DNA of 64,000 nucleotides from Trichoplax adhaerens (Eukaryota; Placozoa; Uniplacotomia; Trichoplacea; Trichoplacidae): the NCBI RefSeq assembly GCF_000150275.1, contig NW_002060944.1, positions 5,157,080-5,221,079 of the forward strand, read 5' to 3'. This document shows positions 1-11,205 of this stretch, one piece after another; the stretch's first letter is position 1; each line of letters begins with the position of its first letter. A model generated the notes under the pieces. The model did no database searches. It was not told the DNA's origin and was given only the letters and a program-made list of their open reading frames with translations. A program made the position numbers and the translations under genes.

Positions 1-478
1 AAATGAAATGCAGCAGTGCTACTTGTTGAACTGTGATATACCGATTAAATTATTGTTAAACTACATAATTTTATAGATAATGTAAGCAATCTGCAATAGC
101 AAAATTTGATTGCACTCTTATATTAAGCTATTAAAAACTTAAACGATGCGAATTCGAATTTTAATACAAACACAGCATGATTTTTAAAGTAAAAGCTGTC
201 GATCTTCATTAAAATCAGTAAAAAGATATAATGATGCAAGGCTACTGTAGATACTCGTATAGCGTAACTAGTGTACGCAACTTCCGAATTCAGATACTAT
301 TAACTAAGCTACTTAACAATAAATAACATGTATTTAAATCTTGCATTAGAAATAGAGGAAGAAATTAGATGCTCGTACAAAGGTAGTTTGTTTAAACTTT
401 GTTGGTCATTAAATCTATGTAAAACAGTCTAATATTAAATAGTCTTTAATTTTCAGCAATCTACTTCTCGCGTCTTTT

Positions 479-3400
479 TTAACTTTTAAGAGGTGATTGT
501 ATTGGAGATAGAGTAGAATTGAGTGTATCACTGTTACCAAAAACGCTGGAGTATGTTGATTTTAGGAAGGAGACATAATTTTGCATAGTGCGTGTAGTGT
601 TGTTCGCTTGTTCAAGGCGATCCTTCATATCATTGAGTCTAGAGTTGCACTTTCTTTCCGCCTATATATCAGTTAAAATTATCATGGATTTCATAAATGA
701 ACTTGTTTCTATAAATAACTATAAACACGATAACTAGCTAAAAATAATAGTTTGCGCAAAAATATTTCAGCAAAATGTCATCACAGCAATATCAATTACA
801 TTACTATAAATTATAAATAGTCGAATACAGTAAATGCAAGATCAATAAATCTAACCTCTTCTTTTAATCGTTTGTATTGGACATTGGTATTGTTAAGCTT
901 ATTAATTTCTCCTTCTAATTCAATTATTCGCTTTTGTGCTTCACGATCCTGTTAACCATGGACATCAATATTTTCAAAAACATTAGCATAAAGGTTTGAT
1001 ATACGCCACATGATAATTATAACTGTATTATGCATGAAAAATTAGCGTTTCGTATAACTTTTGGCATACTTTAGCAGTAAGACGTTCCCGTTGCATCTCC
1101 GATTGTCTCCTTGCATCGGCCAATGCAGTTTCATATTGTCGAATATTGGTTGTATGTTCCCTGGTTTTCTCATCTAACCGATCCTAATATAAATTACACC
1201 GGATAAAAGTGATATAAAAATAGATCTTTGGACAATTTCAAAGTTATAGTATTTTAATGCATAAATAACGTTCTCATCGTGAATAGATATACATACAATA
1301 TTGTTATCAACTCAAATTTAGTTTATCTAGAAAATGACAAGCATGGACAATATGAAGGCCTTGATATCTAGTCATTCTATCATATCCCAATATCCAGATA
1401 TTTGATTGAAAAATACTCATACAGACATTCAGATATGAAGTGATGATCCTATGCCGTAACTATCTACCTCCATTTGTTGAATAGTATCTTCCCGCTTGTT
1501 AACCAAATTAGCGTAATCACGATTCTGTTGTTCCAAGTCTTTAACTTTCCTAAATTACACAAATATTTACATCAACTGTGGTGCAGTGTACGTACTAGTT
1601 CATAAAATTTTGCACGATACATGATAAGTTGAAGCGCTGGGTTAGCTCAAGGATTGGAATCGACCGATTTAAAATATGAATTACCTATTCAAATTTTCTA
1701 TTTTCTCCTGATGACCTTTACTCTCTTCGGTTAATGTATACGATTTTAGCTTAAGCTCACTGGCTTGCGCCATTTGAGTGTCATATTTATTTGTTAATTC
1801 TGCATTTAATTTCATTTGATCCGTTAGACGTTTTTCGTAACCGACAATTCTTTCTTGTGCTTCCTGAAATCGAATCTCTGTTGTCTATATCAATATATAT
1901 AATTTACATAATAATTATAATCAAAGAGTGATTTATTGACCCTAATCGCTATTAATGGAAACTAATATTCCTTCATACTTTGAGCAGATCTGGTAAAGGT
2001 TCCAGTTCTGATAAGCGCTGCTGCAATTTCATTCTCATCTGCAATTATAATAATATAATACCCATATGAATTAAGTGAGGTAATAGTCTTTATTACATAT
2101 TCTCATGAAAGGCTAAGAATGGATTCTTATAGGGCGCTTTGGCCGCAAAGACAAGCGATTATTTATTTATTTGACTATATAGCAGAAAGGCTACAATGTC
2201 CTATAGATAATACTATACCTTTTCCATTTCAAAGACACCTTCTTGCTGCATCTTGGAACTCTCCTGCTCCTGTTTATGTAATCGGATAGAATGCTCATCG
2301 ACATCTTGACGATATTTTTCAATCTAGATAAACATAGTCAATAACATCGTTATCAATATAAGGAAATCTATTTCTCAAACCAACACGTACGAGCAAGTGG
2401 AAAATATTTGTATATTTAAATTGGGAGAATGTTAGAAGGAAACCCTTACAAAATATTCTCTTGTCGTTAAAGTTACCTGAGATTTATAGTCTCCTAACAA
2501 TTTTTCATATTGCTGGATGCTACCTTGCAGTTGGCTTATTTCCTGCTGATTTTTAGATATCTAACCCGAAGAAATTCGTCAAATGTTTGGATCATCCGTT
2601 GCCATCAAATATGCCCGGAAATATGTTAATTTTACATTAGGACAATGAAACATGTCACATTTACTAACATGCTGATAGTCTTTAAGAAATTCTCTCACCT
2701 GCTGCATAGAAGCTTGTTCGGTCTCCTTCAGTTTATTTTCTAATTCAACGATGATGCGCTATCATATAGAATGGATGATTTGAAATTTAGAGTTAATAAT
2801 GGGTGACAAAAAAAGGCTAAGAAATAATTACCATGTTTATATTCATCTTAATTAATTTAAAGCTTATACAAGAAAAACGTATAATATTAATATACTGTAT
2901 AGCTGTTTTAGCTTTACCTTAAGTCTCTCAATTTCCGCTTTGAGTGATTGAATTTCAGTAATTTTATTTTCCAATTGCTGATTAATATTATTGATCGTAA
3001 GCTATAAGGAAGAAGGAAATGCTTTTATTATAATTTTATTATTAATAATTATCCTTTATGCAGACAGTTACTTGTAATGAAGATATAATAACATAGTATG
3101 CAGATGTTGTGCATTAAAGAAGTCAAAATCAGCCATTTCGCTAACTCTAGTTATTATAATAATAACTCGACTGCACGCTTACGCTATGAATTAGAGCTGA
3201 GGAGATGAGAATTTAACAAACTATATAGTTGTATATACCTTGGATGCTTCTTGACTATTTTCCCACTTTAACTTGATTTCTTCCTTTTGGCTATATGCAA
3301 TCAAGGGAGAATTAGCTAATTTAAATATCAGGCTTGTGACATAAACAGCAAAGAACAATATTTAGTAAGTAAGTGATATATTAATGACCTAGTAGCTGTA

Positions 3401-6400
3401 ATCATTTCCTTTTCTAATCGGGAGATTTCTTTCACTAATTTAGTCTGCTTAGTTCGTGACTGCTCTAAATTAGCAAGAGCTTCGGCCAATTGAGTCTCTT
3501 TTTCCCGATATTGGTTGTGATAAGTTTCTGCAGTATCCTGACTACGATGTGCTCTTTCCATATAGACTCTATCAAATCAAAAACAATCGAAAAATTATAC
3601 TGAATACCTATAACTACTTTTCGTGAATTAGTCGGGTATAGTTATCTAAAAACATTGATGACGATTATTGATAACCTAACTCTCCATTTATAACTTAGAA
3701 TCTTGGAATTTATTGATAATCGAACTTACTTTGCAGCTTTCTTTAATGCACCTTTTTCCTTGCTTGTTTTATCCTGTAATAACAAATGCAAATCAATCTA
3801 TAAAAATATATAAAATCTATCGTATCTATGATTGATAAAGTATTTATAGTGCAGTGTTACAGTCTGGATAATAGTTGTATGAAATTTTTCAATAAATATA
3901 CTGGCTAATCTCAAATATGAATTTTTTATATTACTTGTAAGGTAAGTTGGGTATTGTTGACATAAATATTTATTTTAAGACCGGAAATTTTAAAAGTTTA
4001 TAGTAAAATTAAGCCGTAAAGTTTTTATTAGAAGTTTATGATTACCAACATCAATAAAAACAATCTATCAAAATATAAAGATAAACTATGATTATGAATC
4101 ATATAGATATGAATATATTACATATCTGGTATCTTTAATGCACGTATAAAAATTTAAGATCTATTCACAGGAAGAAAATGGTGAACTAGTACACTGAATA
4201 GTTCACGTATTAGTTTTCTTGGTGGTATTGAGCTCTATCTTACCTTAGCAGCTTTCAGTAATCTTCTCAGCTGATCAGTTTCGTATTTTTCTTGTTCTAA
4301 ATGTCTTTCTAAATTCTAATATAAAGATAGGTGTCGTTTAAAGGTGAAGATTGGTAATGATTAAGAAGTCTTATTAAAGAACATCTACCTGGATTTTGAT
4401 ATGCTGCATCTGCATTTCTTCTTTTCTGGAATTTAAATCCACTTCTAATTGCGCCTTTGATTTTTCGGCTGATATCTGTAACTGCTGAAAAGTCTGCGCA
4501 TGGTCCTATCGAAATTTAGTAGAAGAGATTAACCTTCAGAATTTATAGTATACTAAAAATATAAATGAGGCCTGCCTTCTCTTGGGTCATTCGTAACTTG
4601 AGCCGATCAACGTCTTTTTCACGTTCACACAGTTCTGTATCTAATGTCTGTCAAAGAATATCAGAATTGTCAGATCTATGCAGATCTTGCGTTTTAGTAT
4701 AATAATTAAGCAATTTGTAACTGTAAGTTAGTTATAATTTCATTATAGTATAACGAACAGAGAAAATTGTATGTCTTTTGCTAGAGAAATTAAAATATAA
4801 AAGCTACATACTGTATTAATATAGTAACATCGAAAAGTTGCCATATACGAGTATACGTCGTTCAGTTTCTACCTTTTTTACTTAACAATAGCAACCATAT
4901 ATACTATTACAGTCAGTTGCAGTTTTACAGTGATAAATGAAATACTAGAAAATATGTTTATCAAGGAATAGAAATAAAAGAGGTCAATTCTGGAATAATA
5001 TAGTAGTATCGAAGCTAGACTTATGGCATGCATATTGCTTCTCTACATATTTGTTGCAATTTAGCTAGATTAGGAAGAATAAATAACTATGCACATATTT
5101 ATTTGTTCGACATGAGCTCAACTCTGTTGACGATTCTATATTTTAAAAGTCCAAGAAATTATTATAAAATCGGTAGCAAGTTAAATATGATATATAGTAT
5201 GGTAAGAAATAAGAATTAGATAGTATTTACGCTATCAAGACAACTTTATATAAATAAACTTGAGTTTAGATTGAGTATTAATGCTAGAATGTTTGTAAAT
5301 TACTTCATCATTAAAGAAGACAGTAACTCTAATTTGTCAATTCTAACTAGTCGGTACGAAATTCTATTAAACGCGCAAATAGATATTCAGGATTAAATTG
5401 CGCTAATAAATTCGCTTTCTTATTTGCACTGTGGCTTATTTGGTAGTTTTGAGCCCTAAAATTGAAGATCACGTCACGATATCTACATTGTACTAACTCG
5501 TAGTTTCCCTTCATATTCATCAATTTTCTCCAGTAATATTCCTTTCTCTTGTTTCCATTCTTGAAAACTTCTCTGTTAAGTAATAATACCTCTATTATTA
5601 AATACTGTCACCAAGTAATATCGATGAGGTGAACATACATGAGCTCTGCCTTCTCTTTTTTCTTTATCCCTTAAAAGGCTACGGAGTCTCTGGTTGATTC
5701 TTTCAAATTCTGATAGCTTATCCAAGAGTAATTCTCGCTGATTAGCTAAAACTTCAATGTCTGCTTTGGACGAATACTTATTCTACATGTTAATGAATAT
5801 AAAATCTGTATTAGCCTCATATATTTTACATCAGTAGTTGGATTACATATTGCATTACTTCTAATTTCAATTTATGCATCTGATTTTTTAATTTATGAAC
5901 TTCTTTTGTTGTTTGCTGTTCCTCAATTTCAGCTTCGGCCAGTTTCGATAGTAAATGATCGCGTTCATTCGCCAAATATAAATTTTCAGTTCTAAATGCA
6001 GCAATTAAGGAAATTTTAGGGTTAATGAAAATTGCCATGCTTGTATTTTGTTATTTAGGCCTTAAATTGTCATCTTACCTGGATAGATTAGCATCATTTT
6101 TAACCAAATCTAACGACTTTCGTAATTCATTCTTTTCTTCTTCAGCTCTGTCTAATTCTGTCTTGTAATCCTGCAACAAAATCAACTTAATAAACTTTCG
6201 GCTATGCATCCAATGTATCTTTAAAGATTAATGATGAGGTAATAACTGTCTGCAGCTTTTAAATATATTATTTCAAAAATTTACCTCTAATTCATTAGCA
6301 GCTTGTCTTAAAGCTAACGTAGATTCGTATAGATGATCATCTTTTTTATCTATCTTTCTCAAAGTACGCTGTAAATTAACCTAGAAATGATCAACCAATT

Positions 6401-7882
6401 TATTTATAAGCATTCCATATATTTTGCATTATCATCAGGTAAATTGTAGATTCATATAATATCAATAAGTACTATATAGCAAAGCAATAATGAATATTTT
6501 TACCTCGCTTCTTAAGCTATTAATAGTGTTATTTAACTTGTTGATTTTAGTGTTGTATTCGTTGATAATACGCGAGTTATCTTCTTCATCCGAAATAGAG
6601 TAATCGCTGATTCTTAGTTCCTGATCTTGGTATTGTTTTTTAGGCGATACTTGAAGGGAGTGTGAAGGGCTCTAATAAAATAAAAGGGACGTAAAGAGAA
6701 GTTAAAATAGCTCGTCAACTTTTCCATTAATTTATTTAGAGTAGACAAATGAAATGGACAACACAGCTACAAATATAATAAATCTTTCTACTTTCCCTAA
6801 TTTTAAGTTAACTTTATGTGCTAAATAGATAATATTATTATACGTAATTTGAATATTTCCCTTAATTATGCGATAGTATATGTGATATGGACGATATCTG
6901 CTACGGAAGATGCTTGCTATAATTCATATACCAAAGTACTGTTCTCAAGATTCATCATAGCCACTCTTTGTAAGACTATCATAACTTGTCAGAAGTACGG
7001 TAATTCATCATGCTATGAAAGTGTTAAATTAATGTATATGAATAGAAGCTGTATTTATCATTTACAGTAGATGAATCCGCAGCCTATTTTTGGACATAGC
7101 AATGATCATAGTTTAGCCTTACCTCTACAACAATGTGCGATTACAGAAATATACAGTACTACTTTTCAAGAAATACTATTATCGTTAATATTTTTAAGCC
7201 AAAGAATGTGTTTAGTTGGATAAAGTAAATTAGTATGCTATTGTCCACATAATAAGAAATGAGATCTAATCAGAGAAAGTGCCAAATCTTAACAGCTGTG
7301 AAAGCAAATGGGGTCTTCAATGCAGAGGAAATAGCGAAATGTTATCGAATAAAGATTTTAAAAATAAAGGACCAACTATTGATAATATCTGCATGGACGC
7401 AAAAGCTTTATTAAACTTTAATCGATTATAAAATAGCGATTAAAACGAGAGCTAAATGTATTTATAACGAGTACCTGGAATGTTAGTTTGCTAGACGATG
7501 CTTTTGCTGGTGGAGGAATCCATGTAGGAGCAGCTGGTTTTATATTTCTTTTCGTTTCTTTCCTTAATACCTACAAGTTTAAATTGTAATAACGTCTTAT
7601 TAGCAATATTTTGCATGTGATATAGTACTATTTATTTATAGCTTGTTGAGCAATTTAATTTTAATGTATGTCATTTTTGTACTATTTCATGATGATATAA
7701 AATTTCAAATAAGTTATGGATACAGTTACTTCGATATGATGAGAAGTAGTAGTTACTGAAATCATACATAATTAATCTACCTGCTGGCGTTTTTTGCCTT
7801 TGTTAACATGAACATGAACTGGAGTATCTTTTTCAACATGAACATGCAGTGGAGATTTCGATCGACCGTTATCGATGGCCAT
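479..7882 (-). CDS. ODF2: ODF2/cenexin-like centriolar appendage coiled-coil protein, about 24 exons
   Basis: ODF2/cenexin is a coiled-coil scaffold of the distal and subdistal appendages of the mother centriole and of ciliary basal bodies. The first coding exon (7781-7882) gives SPLHVHVEKDTPVHVHV, matching the diagnostic N-terminus of ODF2. The next exon (7475-7570) contains a WIPPP motif. Further coding blocks lie at 6504-6671, 6283-6380, 6082-6171, 5840-6000, 5640-5780, 5496-5570, 4576-4646, 4388-4505, 4244-4315, 3730-3772, 3399-3579, 3243-3294, 2920-3003, 2699-2760, 2478-2562, 2219-2323, 1980-2040, 1684-1885, 1468-1549, 1070-1183, 856-948 and 479-661. All translate to heptad-rich coiled coil in compatible phase. 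The last exon carries RLNDMKDRLEQ and MQNYVSFLKSTYSSVFG, the conserved ODF2 tail. The total is about 835 aa, close to the vertebrate length. An AG acceptor lies 7 bp before the start ATG, implying a 5' untranslated exon upstream. One intron (4506-4575) begins with GC instead of GT. Identity is confident; individual exon edges are by eye. Confidence 0.93.
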
Positions 7883-9261
7883 TTTGTCCTAAATTTCAAT
7901 GTAATTCATAATAATTATTTCCCAATAAAGATTCTAATAAATTAAGTTTGTTGTACGATCTCAATAAAAGTCTAAACGATGCATTAAAATGAAAGCTCTA
8001 TATTTAAAATATTAATATCGAAAGGTGAGAAGAGGCTTTAAATAAGAGACATCCAATATAAATGTCAGCGAAATTTTCCAATATAATACAAATTGAACAT
8101 CATTTACTATAATTAAACTTGCTCTTACTAGGGATAAGAAATAAATATCATTTTATTGAAGTATTTTGTATGCTGTAAATTCTACTCTTGTTTAACTTTA
8201 CTTGCTAATATTTTAGTATTTTGTGAGTAGGCATTGGAAGAAACTGCAAATAAAACTTCTATACGATGCTGTACACGATCATGGAATTGCAATACTTTTA
8301 TTTCAACCATTTTACAGCTATTACAAAGTTCTAGATCGATATATTATGTCGAAAATGTGGTTAGGACTCTCGTAGATTTAGATTATTTATACAGTATATG
8401 TGAAATAATATAATCAATTTGTATAAGTTCATAACTATACGATAAATTTGGCTTGATTTCAATTATTATAACTGGAAATCATATTCGTATATTGTCTACT
8501 CGTTCCAACCATGGTTGCTCAAGCATTACAACAGTCTATTGTTGACAATATTAACCCTCTTTGTTCCTTATTGATTTCTTAGTTATTTACCTGACTTAGT
8601 TACTACTCTTAAAAAATTATAATAATTTGACGATATATTTTTTTGCATGTTAATATTCCTAGTGGCAATATTTAGCTTACTTTCAATTTGAGTTTGGCTG
8701 TCCAATGATAATATTAATCGGTTGTTAGCAGACGTCGATTACTTCTCCAATGTCAATTTCTTTTAATGTTACTGACAGTAATAAAAGTAACACCCTGTCG
8801 TCTTGATAATACTATTTTTCTTGATTTAGAACTCAAGCTAAATAAGTGACAGAATACAAGGCAAAATCACTACATGAATAATTCTATTAATCGATTAGTA
8901 TGGAATAATCTTGGCTAGCGATGATTGCTATCTGGGCATTATCTTGTCTCCGTTACCTAAGTAACTGACGCATATCTCTGCTATTTGATTGGATAGGTTG
9001 GCGTTGGAAGGACAGCAAGTCCAATCCTGGCAGCAATAGTTTTCTCCACTTTCTGCTCATGCGTAGCAATGGCCATCTTCAGTAGAATAAATAATAAATA
9101 AGGGTAAATAATAATAATCCGTTACTGACATTGATATTATGATCAAGGCTGAAAAGCTACTGATTGTATTTGGTTTTAAACTACTCCTAAATAATATTAA
9201 CAGAAACTACTGGTATTCTACGGTAGCTACGGTAATTATAGCAAGTATATGTCGAGCATCG
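7883..9261. other. Upstream region of ODF2, probably holding its 5' untranslated exon
   Basis: No confident coding gene is visible. The acceptor just before the ODF2 start codon requires a non-coding exon somewhere in this stretch. Near 8966-9075 (minus) is a 31-codon open frame starting MAIATHEQKVEK in sequence richer in G+C than its surroundings. It is followed by an X-box-like palindrome. This could be part of the ODF2 leader or promoter, or chance. Its function is unknown. Confidence 0.35.
8952..8965. promoter_or_regulatory. Candidate RFX X-box (GTTACC-TA-AGTAAC) upstream of ODF2
   Basis: The 14-bp inverted repeat fits the X-box consensus RYYNYY-N(1-3)-RRNRAC exactly, with a 2-bp spacer. 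X-boxes bind RFX factors and mark promoters of ciliary genes in animals. It lies about 1.07 kb upstream of the ODF2 ATG. That distance is plausible only because a 5' untranslated exon is implied between them. A single match of this degeneracy can arise by chance. Confidence 0.45.
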
Positions 9262-9840
9262 TACCTATAGATAGGCTCGAATTTTCTGGATATCTCATTT
9301 ATTATATAAACGAATATTTCTCGTTGTGATATATACTGATCACGAAATTCCAAATTTTAGAAAAATAAGGGCTTTATACTAAGTTACATTACACTCGTAT
9401 GTCTCGAATTTGTAAATAAGGGTATACGTTGTATGACGTACTGTATAAACGGGTATAGATACAAAAACGCTTTATATTTATATTCTTAGATAGCTTTCAA
9501 GTTAACCCTTTGGCGTTACAATATTACAATAAATTACACTAAAGTACAAGTGGACATATATCAATTCTATAATAATATTTGCATAACTTATAACTAACGA
9601 TATGCATGTTGTATAGGCGGTAGAACCTATAGATATACTCAGATTTTCTAGGTGTCTCATTAATTATAATCATATGTCTCTAATTTGTAAATAAAGTAAT
9701 ATAAAATATATATGCGCACAGATACAATAGTGTCTTGCACAGTATTTATATTCTTAGGTAGCTTTCAAGTTAACTCTTTGCCATTAAAATATTACAATAA
9801 ATTACACTAAAGTACGAGTATAGGTATATTAATTTATTAT
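9262..9840. repeat. Diverged direct duplication (two copies, possible third fragment)
   Basis: Blocks from about 9262-9560 recur at 9626-9840. Examples are CCTATAGATA...TTTTCT, GTCTC(G/T)AATTTGTAAATAA, and TATTCTTAG(A/G)TAGCTTTCAAGTTAAC followed by a shared ACAATAAATTACACTAAAGTAC. The first copy carries about 90 bp of extra sequence. A weaker third copy of the last block is near 9915-9975. No open reading frame is associated, and it resembles no element I can name. Confidence 0.6.
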
Positions 9841-11205
9841 TAATTATAAATTAATGTAATTACTGCATACTAGTAATCTATAACTAATGATATTTTAAAT
9901 AGATAATAGCATCTCGTATTTATTCTCTGCAGTAGATGTCAAGTAACCCTCTAACATTTAAACATTATAATAAATTGGTATAGGGTACTGTGCTAATCTT
10001 TACCTGTTTAATAATAATTATTGTATAACATAGAACTCGATATTCCATTCATTTGGGCTGAGTAAATAGTTAATTACGGCACAGGTCTATGATATTGTAC
10101 TCGTAACTGCAAGCTTTCCAATTGAATCAACATATATTTATATGTATTACAAGCTTTGGTTTAGCACTGCAGATGTAGATACAGTATGGAATTTTGTGAA
10201 GTACAATTTAGTAGGAATTTGTTACTATAATACTGAAAAATCGGAGGATTACTTTGAATGCTATTTGCAAGTGCAAATGTGAAATGTCAATGTTGGCAAT
10301 GTATCATTATTTATGGGTCTATAGCTCTAATTAACTATTTAAAAATTCGCAAAGTCAAACTGGTATCATGAGCTAATCTGCTACTCAGGCTTTGTAGAAG
10401 CTAGTAAGAATATTTCGAATATCGAATGACTAAAAATTGGCGATGGAATTTGCTCGAAATAACATTATTCATAACAATATCAGTTAGTTCCTGAATCCGG
10501 CTGCACGTCTTTATTTGGTGAAACTTTATTAATTTAAAGTTAAAGAGATTGTGATTCGATGTGCATCATTACATTTTCGCAACCAAATCATAAAACCAAC
10601 TATGGATTCTATCTTATTATACGTGTAACATAACCAAATTTAATTTGGGAACACACATTCATTGATTAAATGTGATAATATACACTAATATGACAACATG
10701 TGATTTATAAATAAATTTTGCATGCTCAAATTTAGTTAGATGTAGCCTCACTGCAATGGGGAGATTGTGATAGAAATTATGCGAATTTTATTACGCCAAT
10801 CTTGTAATTCTTTCATATTAATAGTGTAAAAATTAAATACAAGTATCTGGAACTTAATAATTTGAAGAAGATTAAGATCATCAACGCCTGAGTTTCGCAA
10901 TAACTTAAATTGGGAAGATCGAAGTAGGAACGGATTATAAAATCGACAAGCTAAATACTAGATAGAATTTACGCATACTTTATGAGTCATCGTACTAGCC
11001 GATAGCGATTCATATTCAACTGGTAGAGTTGCTGCTTTGATACAAATCACGATACAACATAATTGATTAACTATGGTATAGCCTCGAATTAAAATTGTAT
11101 CATTACGTTATTTACGTCAGTAGATCAGAACTCTGGGATTTCATGGTTAATGAGGAAATAGTTAGCGCCAACTATGGTGATACCTGTAATAATTAGGAAT
11201 AATCT
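9841..11205. other. AT-rich intergenic sequence downstream of the Apollo gene
   Basis: Both strands are closed by frequent stops, and no exon with paired splice signals and plausible protein was found. The 3' untranslated region and poly(A) site of the minus-strand nuclease gene should lie just below 11206. Confidence 0.4.
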
